A stretch of DNA of 64,000 nt from contig CALSNJ010000003.1 in assembly GCA_943787745.1 (NCBI GenBank), forward strand, positions 124,001-188,000. The letters are read 5' to 3'. Source of the stretch: an uncultured Alphaproteobacteria bacterium. Its GTDB lineage: Bacteria > Pseudomonadota > Alphaproteobacteria > UBA6615. Positions 37,708 through 49,389 of the stretch are shown in pieces. The position numbers and the translations under genes were made by a program. The notes beneath the pieces are model-generated. The model ran no database searches. It had not been told where the DNA came from and worked only from the letters and a program-made list of their open reading frames with translations. The first letter of the stretch is position 1, and each line of letters opens with the position of its first letter.

Positions 37708-38922
37708 ATGGCGGCAACCACCACCACGTCGACACCGAATCCGGGTTCTGTTTTGCCTGTGGACGGCCTGCGATCAGGTCCGGCCCATATCAGTCGGCTG
37801 GATCTGACGGGTTTTCGAAACTACCCCGCATTGCGTCTGGATGTTGGTTCGTCCCCCGTGGTCCTCACGGGAGCAAACGGGGCCGGCAAAACAAATTTGC
37901 TCGAAGCCCTTTCATTCTTCGCTCCGGGGCGCGGTATTCGCAAGGCTGCCTTGCCGGATGTCGCGCGTCTTTCAAATGGTGTTTCGGCCAGCGGATGGGC
38001 CGTGGCGGCCCAAATCACAGGACCCGACGGTGTTGTTTCGCTGGGAACAGGTTTGGAAGCCCGACCGGAAGGCGGACCGGCGCGGCGGGCAGTCCGTATC
38101 GATGGTGAACCCGCGCGTGGACAAGCCGCTTTTTCTGAGCACCTTTGCGTCGTCTGGCTGACTCCGGATATGGACCGGCTCTTCATGGAAGGGGGCACAG
38201 CAAGGCGTCAATTCGTGGATCGCATGGTTTACGGGTTTGATGCCGAACATGCCCGACGACTGGCCTCTTATGAGCAAGCCATGCGCGGTCGCCAAAGATT
38301 GCTTCGCGATAATGTGGGCGATGCGGCCTGGCTGGCAGCTGAGGAAGAAACCATGGCGGCGACCGGTGTGGCGCTGGCCGCGGCGCGTCGAGAAGTCGTC
38401 GCGCGTCTGGATGCTGCGATTGCCGCTGAGGAAGCGCTGCGGGAGGAGCCTTTCCCGCGAGCTGGTCTGGCATTCGAGGGTGAAGTTGAAGGCTGGCTCG
38501 ACACCGGCCCGGCACTGGAGGCCGAGGACCGGCTTCGCGAAGTGCTGGCCAGGGGACGGGCGCGGGATGCCGAATCCGGGCGCGCCTTGCATGGCGCCCA
38601 TCGGAGCGATCTTGTGGTCCGGCACCGAGGCAAAGACATGGCTGCCGCTTTGTGTTCGACCGGTGAGCAAAAAGCCCTGCTGATCGCGATTGTCCTGGCG
38701 CATGCGCGCTTGCTTGGACTGGCCCGGGGTGCGACGCCTGTGATCCTGCTGGACGAAATCGCTGCACATCTCGATGAAGGGCGGCGCATCGCACTCGCCG
38801 AACGTATTCTCGCCCTGGGGGCGCAAGCCTGGCTTACAGGAACCGACACAAGCCTGTTTGAAGCTTTCAACGGTCAGGCACAAATTTTTGAAGTTTTATC
38901 CGGCCAAGTCAGTCAGGTCTGA
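37708..38922 (+). CDS. recF: DNA replication and repair protein RecF
   Basis: SMC-like ATPase that loads RecA at gaps. 404 residues. Walker A TGANGAGKTNLLEAL near residue 55, the signature STGEQKALLIAIVLAHA near residue 315 and Walker B PVILLDEIAAHLDEGRR. The first 25 residues form a Thr/Pro/Ser-rich extension before HISRLDLTGFRNY, where most RecF proteins begin. It follows dnaN closely and precedes gyrB by 27 bases, consistent with a single operon. Confidence 0.94.
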   Translation: MAATTTTSTPNPGSVLPVDGLRSGPAHISRLDLTGFRNYPALRLDVGSSPVVLTGANGAGKTNLLEALSFFAPGRGIRKAALPDVARLSNGVSASGWAVAAQITGPDGVVSLGTGLEARPEGGPARRAVRIDGEPARGQAAFSEHLCVVWLTPDMDRLFMEGGTARRQFVDRMVYGFDAEHARRLASYEQAMRGRQRLLRDNVGDAAWLAAEEETMAATGVALAAARREVVARLDAAIAAEEALREEPFPRAGLAFEGEVEGWLDTGPALEAEDRLREVLARGRARDAESGRALHGAHRSDLVVRHRGKDMAAALCSTGEQKALLIAIVLAHARLLGLARGATPVILLDEIAAHLDEGRRIALAERILALGAQAWLTGTDTSLFEAFNGQAQIFEVLSGQVSQV

Positions 38923-41412
<2,490 letters not shown>

Positions 41413-41469
41413 GTTGTTGCGCGTTTATCGCCACAATTCCGCCCAGTCTGTGCGTCAGTTTCCGCGCCC

Positions 41470-43479
41470 ATGAGCAAGACACCGACACGCAGGACGGGCA
41501 AGAAGGCTTCCGCAAAATCGCGTGGTGGTGCCGCAAAGCCCGCACCCCGCAAACGAAAGGCATCACCGCCGCCCAAGGTGGCACCAAAGGCTTCGAGCTC
41601 GCTGTGGCGCGTCACTAAGTGGTCCCTCGTCTTCGCAATTTGGGGGGGTCTGATAGTTGGCGGCGTTCTGGTCTGGTTTGCCTGGGATTTGCCCTCGGTT
41701 GATGAGCTTGCACCGGCGGCTGAAAAATCGCGAAGGCCGGGCGTTACAATCCAGGCGGCCGATGGCTCTCTCATTGCGGGTTACGGCGACCTGTACGGCC
41801 AACGGTTGACGGTTAATGAGCTGCCGCCCGAATTGGTTCAGGCGGTGATCGCCATTGAAGACCGCCGCTTCTTCGAACACCCCGGCGTGGATTTTCGTGG
41901 ATTGCTGCGTGCAACCCTTGCGAATGTCATGGCAGGCGGTGTTGTGCAGGGTGGCTCGACGCTCACGCAGCAACTTGCCAAGAATTTGTTTCTGACGCCC
42001 GAACGTTCTTACAACCGCAAAATCAAGGAACTGCTGCTCGCGCTGGCTCTGGAACGCAAATTTGAAAAAGACGAGTTGCTCACGATCTATCTGAACCGGG
42101 TCTATCTCGGGGCGGGGACCTATGGGGTTGAGGCCGCTGCGCAACGTTACTTCGGCACATCTGCGCGCGATATTGATACCTATCAGGCCGCCGTTCTTGC
42201 TGGATTGCTGCGTGCACCTTCGCGTTTGAATCCCGACAACAGCACCAAGGCGGCGCATGACCGCGCACTGACGGTGCTCGCGGCGATGGTGGATGCGGGT
42301 TACCTCAGGCCGGAAGAGGCCAAGACGATAGGCGCGACGCGGCGTCCTGGTCGTGGCAATGCAGCCACCCCGCGCCCCCGCGTTGCGGGCGAAACCAGAC
42401 GTTACTTTGCAGACTGGGTGCTTGAGCAGTCTGCCGGTTATGCAGGAAATCGGGGTGCGGACCTCTCAGTGGAAACAACGCTCGACCCGCGTCTGCAAAA
42501 ACTCGCTGAAGCAGCTGTGGCAAATATCGACTCCAAAGGCGCGCAAGTGGCCCTTATCGCCATGCGCGATGATGGCGCTGTTCTTGCGATGGTCGGTGGA
42601 AAACGGTACGGCGCCAGCCAGTTCAACCGTGTCACCACGGCGCTGCGTCAGCCGGGATCGGCATTTAAGCCGATTGTCTATCTCCCTGCACTTGAGGCGG
42701 GGATGACCCCCGATAGTCTGGTGCGTGATGCGCCAATTACCGTGGATGGCTGGACGCCGAAAAACTTTTCGGGAAAGTATCGTGGCGATGTGACGTTGCG
42801 CGAGGCCGTGGCACGATCTCTGAATACCGTTGCTGTGCGCGTTTCTGAAGACATTGGTCGGGGCCGGGTGGTCCAAGCTGCCCGCCGATTGGGCATCACG
42901 TCACCGCTGAAACCTCATCCTTCGATCGCTCTGGGAGCGGGGGAGGTGACCCCGCTTGAACTTGCGGCGGCCTATGCCGTCTTTGCCAATGGCGGATTTG
43001 CGGTTGCGCCCTATGGCGTTGCCGAAGTGCGTCAGAACGGGAATGTCATCTTTCGACGAAAAGGGGCGAATAGCCGTCGCGTTATTGATGCCCAAGCGGC
43101 AAGCCAGACCACCGATATGCTGCAAGCTGTTGTGGATTGGGGAACTGGAAAATCCGCCGCCTTCGGGGTGCCGGCGGCGGGCAAGAGTGGAACGAGCCAG
43201 GATTTCCGCGATGCCTGGTTTGTCGGCTATGTCGGGAATATCGTGACCGCGGTCTGGGTCGGCAATGACAACAACAGTCCGATGGATGGCGTGACCGGGT
43301 CCACAATACCGGCGGCGATCTGGCGGGCGTTTATGGCGCCAGCCTTCAATGTGGGTGTTGCAGAAGCAGAGCGATCCGCGCCGGACGCAACCATCAGCGG
43401 GGCTACAGCGCCACGGCGCACTCCCGAGCGCCAGCCAACAAGAGTTGCACCGATCATTTTCGAGAATCAGTCCGACTAA
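41470..43479 (+). CDS. Class A penicillin-binding protein (PBP1A/PBP1C-like)
   Basis: Bifunctional peptidoglycan glycosyltransferase and transpeptidase in the inner membrane. 669 residues: a basic Lys/Arg/Pro-rich cytoplasmic start, one transmembrane segment (WSLVFAIWGGLIVGGVLVWF) and a GT51 domain with catalytic Glu in EDRRFFEHPGVD plus GGSTLTQQLAKNLFL. The transpeptidase has SxxK (QPGSAFKPIVY), SxN (ARSLNTVAVR) and KSGT motifs. It is shorter than E. coli PBP1a. It converges with the MFS gene, overlapping by 4 bases. Confidence 0.93.
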   Translation: MSKTPTRRTGKKASAKSRGGAAKPAPRKRKASPPPKVAPKASSSLWRVTKWSLVFAIWGGLIVGGVLVWFAWDLPSVDELAPAAEKSRRPGVTIQAADGSLIAGYGDLYGQRLTVNELPPELVQAVIAIEDRRFFEHPGVDFRGLLRATLANVMAGGVVQGGSTLTQQLAKNLFLTPERSYNRKIKELLLALALERKFEKDELLTIYLNRVYLGAGTYGVEAAAQRYFGTSARDIDTYQAAVLAGLLRAPSRLNPDNSTKAAHDRALTVLAAMVDAGYLRPEEAKTIGATRRPGRGNAATPRPRVAGETRRYFADWVLEQSAGYAGNRGADLSVETTLDPRLQKLAEAAVANIDSKGAQVALIAMRDDGAVLAMVGGKRYGASQFNRVTTALRQPGSAFKPIVYLPALEAGMTPDSLVRDAPITVDGWTPKNFSGKYRGDVTLREAVARSLNTVAVRVSEDIGRGRVVQAARRLGITSPLKPHPSIALGAGEVTPLELAAAYAVFANGGFAVAPYGVAEVRQNGNVIFRRKGANSRRVIDAQAASQTTDMLQAVVDWGTGKSAAFGVPAAGKSGTSQDFRDAWFVGYVGNIVTAVWVGNDNNSPMDGVTGSTIPAAIWRAFMAPAFNVGVAEAERSAPDATISGATAPRRTPERQPTRVAPIIFENQSD

Positions 43480-44711
43480 CTGACGCGCTCGCGCTTGAGC
43501 GGGACCCAGATCATGATTGTGAACGTGATGAAGGCGAAAACCCCACCAGCTCCCATCGTGGAGGCCAGCAACAGGGTTGGGTTGAAGGCAAAGATTCCGA
43601 TGACGATGGAGAAAATCCCGGCAGAAATATACTGCGCCAATCCCAAGAGGGACGCCGCGGCACCAGCCATCTGCGGGAAGGGTGAGATCGCGCCAGCCTG
43701 AATATTGGGCTGGGACATTCCCATCCCGAAGAAATAGATGACGGTTGGCACGATGACCGATGCCACCGTGACCACACCGCTCCAGATCAACCCGACAATC
43801 AATATGCCGGCGATCGCCGTGAAGGCCGTCCCGATCAGGCACATGCGCTCAATCCCGACACGTCGCACGATGCGGCTGCCGAGAAAGGCGCCGGCCATGA
43901 AGCCGACCGATGCGCCACCAAAGGACAGTCCGAAATTTATTTCCGACATCCCCAGTTCGCCAACCAGCACAAAGGATGCGCCCATCAGATATGCAAACAG
44001 TCCTCCGAAGGTTCCCATCACGGTCAGCAGGTAACCCAGATAGGCCCGGTTGCGCAGCATCGTGGCGAAATTGACCGCCATTTGGCTGAATCGGGTTGCG
44101 GACGGGTCTGGCACACGATTGGTCTCCGGCAGTAGCAGGATAACGAGAAGCATGGCTGATGCACCGAATCCGGTCAGAATCCAGAAGTTGGCGCGCCAGC
44201 CCAGCCAGACCACAATCACACCGCCCAGGATCGGGGCGACCACCGGTGCGATGGCCGTGACGGTCGTGACCACCGCATAGGTCTTGGCCGCTTCTTCGCG
44301 GGTGAACATGTCACGCACCACGGCGCGCGCCACAACCGGTCCAGCCGCGGCGCCGATCGACTGAAGCAGGCGAAAGGCAATGAGCTGCTCGACACTCGTT
44401 GCAAGTGCACAGGCGACGCTGGCGACCAGATAAACCGATGTGCCGATAATGATCGTCGGCTTGCGCCCGAACCGGTCGGAGATTGGGCCGAAGAATGTCT
44501 GCGCCAGCGCAAACCCGACCATGTAAACGCTCAGGGTGAGCTGCATGGATTCGGTGTTGGTCATCAGATCTTCTGTCATCACCGGCAGGGCCGGAAGATA
44601 GAGATCGATGGTCATCGGCGCGAAAGAGACCAGAAGCCCCAGCAGGAGCGTGATCATCATCCGGTCCGGCCCCGCCGAACCGGTGCCCGCGTTTTGGGTT
44701 GTGGTGTTCAA
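43476..44711 (-). CDS. Bcr/CflA-family MFS drug exporter
   Basis: Inner-membrane efflux pump of the major facilitator superfamily, about 411 residues and 12 predicted membrane segments. MTIDLYLPALPVM and FGPISDRFGRKPTIIIG are hallmarks of the Bcr/CflA subfamily (bicyclomycin, chloramphenicol and similar compounds). The substrate here is unknown. The TTG start at 44711 has GGAG a few bases upstream and overlaps the end of a 51-codon frame; ATG 44660 is the alternative. It has no linked regulator. Confidence 0.87.
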   Translation of the reverse strand: MNTTTQNAGTGSAGPDRMMITLLLGLLVSFAPMTIDLYLPALPVMTEDLMTNTESMQLTLSVYMVGFALAQTFFGPISDRFGRKPTIIIGTSVYLVASVACALATSVEQLIAFRLLQSIGAAAGPVVARAVVRDMFTREEAAKTYAVVTTVTAIAPVVAPILGGVIVVWLGWRANFWILTGFGASAMLLVILLLPETNRVPDPSATRFSQMAVNFATMLRNRAYLGYLLTVMGTFGGLFAYLMGASFVLVGELGMSEINFGLSFGGASVGFMAGAFLGSRIVRRVGIERMCLIGTAFTAIAGILIVGLIWSGVVTVASVIVPTVIYFFGMGMSQPNIQAGAISPFPQMAGAAASLLGLAQYISAGIFSIVIGIFAFNPTLLLASTMGAGGVFAFITFTIMIWVPLKRERVS

Positions 44712-44863
44712 ATCAGCTCCACCACGCGGCCACCTGCCGGTTCGGCAACTGCGTGATCGCGATCCCCAAGCCCTGAAATTTTCAAAGGCGCAAACAAGTG
44801 TGTCCCACCGAGGGTCAGTGAAACGTCTTTAAGATCGAGGGCACCATTGTGAGGACTGTGCAT
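44708..44863 (-). CDS. Possible 51-residue leader ORF or ABC-ATPase remnant before the MFS exporter
   Basis: Starts at ATG 44863 and ends at TGA 44708, overlapping the TTG start of the MFS gene. The translation begins MHSPHNGALDLKDVSLTLGG, whose middle resembles the first strand of an ABC transporter ATPase (LDLKDVSLTLGG), but there is no Walker A and the remainder is unlike that family. It may be a leftover of an ABC gene or a leader peptide coupled to the exporter. There is no obvious ribosome binding site, so the call is weak. Confidence 0.3.
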   Translation of the reverse strand: MHSPHNGALDLKDVSLTLGGTHLFAPLKISGLGDRDHAVAEPAGGRVVELI

Positions 44864-45059
44864 GTGGGTCCGGGTCTGGGTTCGTTGGCATTGCGAAACC
44901 CCACAATACCGGCCCTCACTCGGTGGTAAAGAGGCGATCCATGTGTGGTCTGAATAGCTGCTGTGTGGTGGCTGGCTTTACGACACGCGTGTACACTGAA
45001 TAAGAGTGACAGTCCGAGCGGTGTTTTCTGTCACGGCCCTTGGGGAGGCAAAGACGATC

Positions 45060-45974
45060 ATGCGAAACGGGAACGGAGCGCGCAGCGGTATACGCTGGCT
45101 GCCGCTGGTTATGCTGATCGGCTTGGGTGCGTTGTGGGGCGGGAATCCGAGCTTTTCGAAAGCATTGGTTACCAGTGACCTGTCTCCGGCGGCTGTGGTG
45201 TTCTGGCAAACCTTCATCGCAGGTGTCCTGCTGGGTGCGGTGTGCCTATTTCGCGGTATTCGAATTCCTCTGACTCGTCGCGCGATCATCTATTACTTCG
45301 TCATTGGACTGATGGGGATTGATGTCGCCTATATGACGCTGGTCTTCGTGGTGGGCCATGTCCCGGCCGGATATGCTTCGGTTGTCATCCTTTTGTCACC
45401 GGTTCTGACATATCTCATTGCTGTTATGGTGCGGCTGGAGACTGTCAATCCGATGCGGGCCATCGGAATTATGATCGGTTTTGCCGGTGCGGGCCTCTTG
45501 GTGTTTCCGCAGGGCAGCTTGCCATCACCTGAACTGTTGCCCATCGCTTTGCTCGCCTTTTTGACCCCGGTGGGATATGCCGTCGCGAATGTTTATTCCG
45601 AATGGGGCCGGCCGGAGGGGGCGGACAACATTGCACTGGCGACCGCAACCATGTTCGCTGCGGCGATTGGTGCTGCGGTGGTCGGCGCTGTGGATGGCAC
45701 TTTTCATCCGATCTGGGCTGAGACCGGGCAGCGTGAACTCATTCTGTTCGCATACGCCGCGGCAACCGGAATCGCGTTCCTCCTGTTTTACAAGATCGTT
45801 TCATCAGCCGGCGCGGTCTATCTCGGTCAGGTTGGCTATCTCGTGACCCTGTTCGGTGTTGGATGGGGCATCCTGTTCTTTGACGAATCCACCACCATCT
45901 GGCTTTGGGCTGCGGTTGTGGTGGTCGGCATTGGTGTGGCGCTCGTCAATCTGGGTAAAGCAAAGGCTGGCTGA
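45060..45974 (+). CDS. DMT-superfamily (EamA-type) transporter
   Basis: Inner-membrane transporter of 304 residues with about ten hydrophobic helices and two EamA repeats. Characteristic stretches are LIGLGALWGGNPSFSK at the start and AGAVYLGQVGYLVTLFGV near the end. The start at ATG 45060 has a GGGGAGG site; the frame runs 18 codons further upstream. The substrate is unknown; many relatives export amino acids or metabolites. A perfect 10-bp palindrome ACACGCGTGT at 44983-44992 lies upstream and could be an operator. First of three related transporters. Confidence 0.85.
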   Translation: MRNGNGARSGIRWLPLVMLIGLGALWGGNPSFSKALVTSDLSPAAVVFWQTFIAGVLLGAVCLFRGIRIPLTRRAIIYYFVIGLMGIDVAYMTLVFVVGHVPAGYASVVILLSPVLTYLIAVMVRLETVNPMRAIGIMIGFAGAGLLVFPQGSLPSPELLPIALLAFLTPVGYAVANVYSEWGRPEGADNIALATATMFAAAIGAAVVGAVDGTFHPIWAETGQRELILFAYAAATGIAFLLFYKIVSSAGAVYLGQVGYLVTLFGVGWGILFFDESTTIWLWAAVVVVGIGVALVNLGKAKAG

Positions 45975-45982
45975 GACAATCA

Positions 45983-46912
45983 ATGTCAGAGAATATCGAG
46001 ACCCCCGGGACGCGAAAAAACCACCGTCTGCTGCCGATCATGCTGCTGCTGTTGCTGGGCTGCATCTGGAGTCTTGGTCCGTCTGCGACGAAATTTGCAG
46101 CGGTCAACGGTGTGCCACCGATCGGGATGGTGTTCTGGCAGACCTTCATCGCCGGAACGCTGCTTCTGCTGATTTGCCTGATCTGGCGTATCCCCATGCG
46201 CATGGAGCGTAAGCACCTGCGCTATTATGTGGTTATGGGGACCATCGGCGTTGCGCTGCCGAACTCCAACATGGTTTTTGTGATGCGCGACCTGCCTGCA
46301 GGCCTCATGTCCGTCCTGATCGTCACGGCCCCGCTGATCACATACCTGATTGCCTTGTCCGTTCGGCTGGAACATTTCCGAGCGATGCGGGCGGGCGGGG
46401 TCTTGCTTGGGTTGCTGGGCGTGGCGGTGCTGGTGTTGCCAAAGGGCAGCCTGCCGTCACCCGACCTTCTGCCAATGGCGCTGCTCGCGATTGTAACCCC
46501 GGCGCTTTGGGCGGCTTCGAACGTATTCGCTGAAAAAGCCCGTCCCCAGAATGGCAACAATATCGCGCTGGCGATGGGTACGATGTATGTCGCGGCGGCT
46601 ACGAGCCTTGTGATGGCTTTGTCCACCGGGACATTCCATGAAATCTGGGTCGAGTTTGATATCGCGGATTGGGTGATTGTCGGTTATGGCGTGGTGACCG
46701 TCGCAACTTTTGTCTTGTTCTATACGATCGTGAGTATGGCGGGCGCGGTCTATCTTGCGCAGGTCGGGTACATCGTGACCCTCACAGGGGTTGGCTGGGG
46801 TGCATGGTTCTTCGGGGAACGACCTTCGGTCTGGCTCTGGGCGTCGGTGGTGCTCGTCTTCGCGGGTGTCGCGCTGGTGAATGTTTCCCGCAGCCGGGCA
46901 GAAGAAAACTAG
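45983..46912 (+). CDS. DMT-superfamily (EamA-type) transporter, second copy
   Basis: 309 residues, ten hydrophobic segments. It follows the previous transporter by 8 bases and is probably cotranscribed. Strongly similar to the third copy on the opposite strand: both share NGVPPIGMVFWQTFI, MRDLPAGLMSVLIVTAPL, LVLPKGSLPSPDLLP and AQVGYIVTLTGVGWGAWFF. It is less similar to the first copy, which has the same overall architecture. The substrate is not readable from the sequence. Confidence 0.85.
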   Translation: MSENIETPGTRKNHRLLPIMLLLLLGCIWSLGPSATKFAAVNGVPPIGMVFWQTFIAGTLLLLICLIWRIPMRMERKHLRYYVVMGTIGVALPNSNMVFVMRDLPAGLMSVLIVTAPLITYLIALSVRLEHFRAMRAGGVLLGLLGVAVLVLPKGSLPSPDLLPMALLAIVTPALWAASNVFAEKARPQNGNNIALAMGTMYVAAATSLVMALSTGTFHEIWVEFDIADWVIVGYGVVTVATFVLFYTIVSMAGAVYLAQVGYIVTLTGVGWGAWFFGERPSVWLWASVVLVFAGVALVNVSRSRAEEN

Positions 46913-46950
46913 AGCCACTGTCCCGGAGTTGACGAAGCGGCCATGGTCAC

Positions 46951-47877
46951 TCAGTCGGCGTCACGTTTCCTGCTGCGGCTGTAATTGACCAGTGCGACAC
47001 CGGCGAAAACCAACAGAACAGCCAGCCACAACCAGACTGAAGGTCGCTCGCTGAAGAACCATGCACCCCAGCCAACGCCGGTTAGCGTGACGATGTAACC
47101 GACCTGGGCGAGATAGACGGCCCCCGCCAGCGTGATCACGGTGTAGTAGAGAATGTATGTCGCCACGGTCACCATGCCGTAGCCGATGATCACCCAGTCT
47201 GCTGGTCCAAACCCGTCCCAGATGGGATGAAAGGTACCGCTGCTCAATGCCAGCACCAGGCTTGTCGCGGCGGCGACGTAAACCCCGCCCATTGCAAGCG
47301 CAATACTGTTGCCTTCCTTGGGCCGTGCGGTCTCGGCGAATACGTTCGTGGCTGCCCACAACGCCGGTGTGATGATCGCCAGCAGGGCAATCGGCAACAG
47401 GTCGGGAGACGGCAGGCTACCCTTTGGCAGGACCAGCACGGCGACCCCGGCAAGGCCCAGCATCACACCCCCTGCCCGCCGGGGGCCGAATGTTTCGATT
47501 CGGACCGCGAGCGCGATCAGATAGGTGATCAGCGGTGCGGTGACGATCAGCACGGACATCAACCCGGCTGGCAGGTCACGCATGACAAAGAACATGAGGG
47601 AGTAGGGCAAAACGATGCCGAAAACGCCCATCACCGCGTAGTAGCGCAGATACGCCCGGTCGAGTCCGATGGGGATTTTCCTGATCAGGCAGACCGCAAG
47701 CAGCAGGTTGCCGCCGATGAAGGTTTGCCAGAAGACCATACCGATGGGCGGAACCCCGTTGATCGCGACGAACTTGGCTGCCGCAGGGCCAAGGCTCCAG
47801 AGCGCGCCGAGGACAACGAGCAGGACAACCGGGAGCAGACGGTGGATCTGACGTGATTCGGGTTCGCGCCCGCTCAT
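46951..47877 (-). CDS. DMT-superfamily (EamA-type) transporter, third copy (inverted)
   Basis: 308 residues, ten hydrophobic segments, ending in a basic SRSRKRDAD tail. It converges on the second copy, 38 bases apart, and looks like an inverted duplicate of it, identical along long stretches from residue 30 to the end. A shared recent ancestor is the simplest reading. It starts 45 bases downstream of the aldolase gene's stop on the same strand, so the two could share a transcript. Confidence 0.85.
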   Translation of the reverse strand: MSGREPESRQIHRLLPVVLLVVLGALWSLGPAAAKFVAINGVPPIGMVFWQTFIGGNLLLAVCLIRKIPIGLDRAYLRYYAVMGVFGIVLPYSLMFFVMRDLPAGLMSVLIVTAPLITYLIALAVRIETFGPRRAGGVMLGLAGVAVLVLPKGSLPSPDLLPIALLAIITPALWAATNVFAETARPKEGNSIALAMGGVYVAAATSLVLALSSGTFHPIWDGFGPADWVIIGYGMVTVATYILYYTVITLAGAVYLAQVGYIVTLTGVGWGAWFFSERPSVWLWLAVLLVFAGVALVNYSRSRKRDAD

Positions 47878-47922
47878 TCGGCATCTGACGCTGGAACCGA
47901 TTCGGAGAGTAGCAACAATGCC

Positions 47923-48834
47923 CTAGGCCGCCAGATTGAAGTTTGCACCTGAGAGCCGCGTGGTGAGCGTGGCGAGGTCCGTCGCCGTGGCCGGCGTGAA
48001 CGGCGGACGCACATTCGCCATGCCGGGATCGTTATGATCCTGTGCGTGAAAGGCCTTCATCACCGGAATGACCGGTAGCTCCTTGAAACACATACGCAGT
48101 TCGGTCAGATGCGCCTGCAGCGCATCGGCCTCGTCGGTCTGCCAGTTGGCGTAGACCGCCTGGGCGTCCGGTGCGTTGACGTTGACCGTGGCCGAGATGC
48201 ATCCGACGCTGCCCAGCCGCAATCCGGCGAGCAGGAACTCCTCGGAACCCGGGAACAGCCGGAATCCCGGGAATTCCTTCAGGGTGCGTTCCATACGCGG
48301 CCAGTCACCTGACGAATCTTTCGAACCGACCACCGTGTCGGGATAGGCCTCAATCAGCCGTCCGATCAGGGAGAGCGGCAGCTCGAACCCGACCTGCTGG
48401 GGGAAGTTGTAGAGATAAATTTGCAAGGCGGAATCACCCACCCGCTCAATCACTTCGGCATAGGCTGCGAACAGGCCGTCTTCGGACGGGCCCTTGTAAT
48501 AGAATGGCGGCAGCATCAGAACGCCGCCCGCACCATTGGCGAGTGCCTTTTTGGTGAGCGTCACCGTGTCCGGAATGGCGGTGCAGCCGACCCCGGCGAT
48601 CATCTGCGCGCCGGTGATCCCGGCGTCTGCCAGCGCATCGAGCAACGCCAGGCGTTCGTCAAACCCCAGAGAATTGGCTTCACCGGTTGTCCCCAGAGGG
48701 GCCACGCCATTACACCCGTTGGCGAGCAACCATTTGTTGTGGGCCACGGCGCGCGGAATATCGATCGACAGATCGGCGGTCATGGGGGTGAGTGAGGCGG
48801 CAAATACGCCGGTGGGCTGGTTCTCGGTGGTCAT
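47923..48834 (-). CDS. DapA-family (dihydrodipicolinate synthase-like) aldolase/lyase
   Basis: TIM-barrel class I aldolase, 303 residues. The Schiff-base lysine is in VVGSKDSSGDW, the catalytic Tyr in YLYNFPQQVG, and the loop GVAPLGTTGEANSLG replaces GxxGTTGE of DapA. It looks more like the broad N-acetylneuraminate lyase/DHDPS-related group than the true lysine-pathway DapA. Its genomic partners are transporters, not lysine genes, so the physiological substrate (a 2-keto sugar acid or similar) is unknown. Confidence 0.82.
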   Translation of the reverse strand: MTTENQPTGVFAASLTPMTADLSIDIPRAVAHNKWLLANGCNGVAPLGTTGEANSLGFDERLALLDALADAGITGAQMIAGVGCTAIPDTVTLTKKALANGAGGVLMLPPFYYKGPSEDGLFAAYAEVIERVGDSALQIYLYNFPQQVGFELPLSLIGRLIEAYPDTVVGSKDSSGDWPRMERTLKEFPGFRLFPGSEEFLLAGLRLGSVGCISATVNVNAPDAQAVYANWQTDEADALQAHLTELRMCFKELPVIPVMKAFHAQDHNDPGMANVRPPFTPATATDLATLTTRLSGANFNLAA

Positions 48835-48888
48835 CTGTTTCTCCTGAATTCGCTACGCTCGTTCTACAGATTCAAGCTGTCAGTTGCA

Positions 48889-49389
48889 CTAGTTGCGACC
48901 TTCGGGTTTTGCCCGGGCTGGCAGGGGGGGAATACCGTCGCGCAGTTTTCGGTTCAATTCTTCAACGACATGTTCTTCCAGGTCATCGACCATATCTTCG
49001 TTGATGGCCTTGCCGCGCACGGAAGCGCCCGAGGAATGAACGGTTTCGGGGTCTCCCGAGACGAGAGGATGCCACCAGAAAAGCGGCTTTCCCTCCGCAA
49101 GCAGCCGATACGCACAGGTCTCGGGCATCCAGCGCAATTCTGCGATGTTGGTTGCTGTTACTTTCACGCAGTCGGGCACATTGCGTTGTCGATTGGTGTA
49201 ATCGCTGCATTGGCAGGTATCGTGGTCGAGAAACCGACAGGCCACATCCGTGAGCGCGTATTCGCCGGTGTCGGCATCCTCCAGCTTGAACAGGCAGCAC
49301 TGGCCACAACTGTCGCAGAGCGATTCCCACTCCGGATCAGACATGTCCTCGAGAGTCTTGGTCTCCCAGAACGGTTTTGCGTCACTCAT
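48889..49389 (-). CDS. YcgN/UPF0260 cysteine cluster protein
   Basis: 166-residue soluble protein with an N-terminal cysteine group [11 protein letters not shown] followed by further cysteines in [21 protein letters not shown] and ETCAY. The pattern fits a metal- or Fe-S-binding YkgJ-type zinc/iron chelating cluster. The function is unknown in any organism I know of. Its ATG overlaps the cobB stop (ATGA), so it is translated with the cobalamin genes cobA-(membrane protein)-cobB-ycgN. That context may hint at a metal-handling role. Confidence 0.82.
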   Translation of the reverse strand: MSDAKPFWETKTLEDMSDPEWESLCDSCGQCCLFKLEDADTGEYALTDVACRFLDHDTCQCSDYTNRQRNVPDCVKVTATNIAELRWMPETCAYRLLAEGKPLFWWHPLVSGDPETVHSSGASVRGKAINEDMVDDLEEHVVEELNRKLRDGIPPLPARAKPEGRN

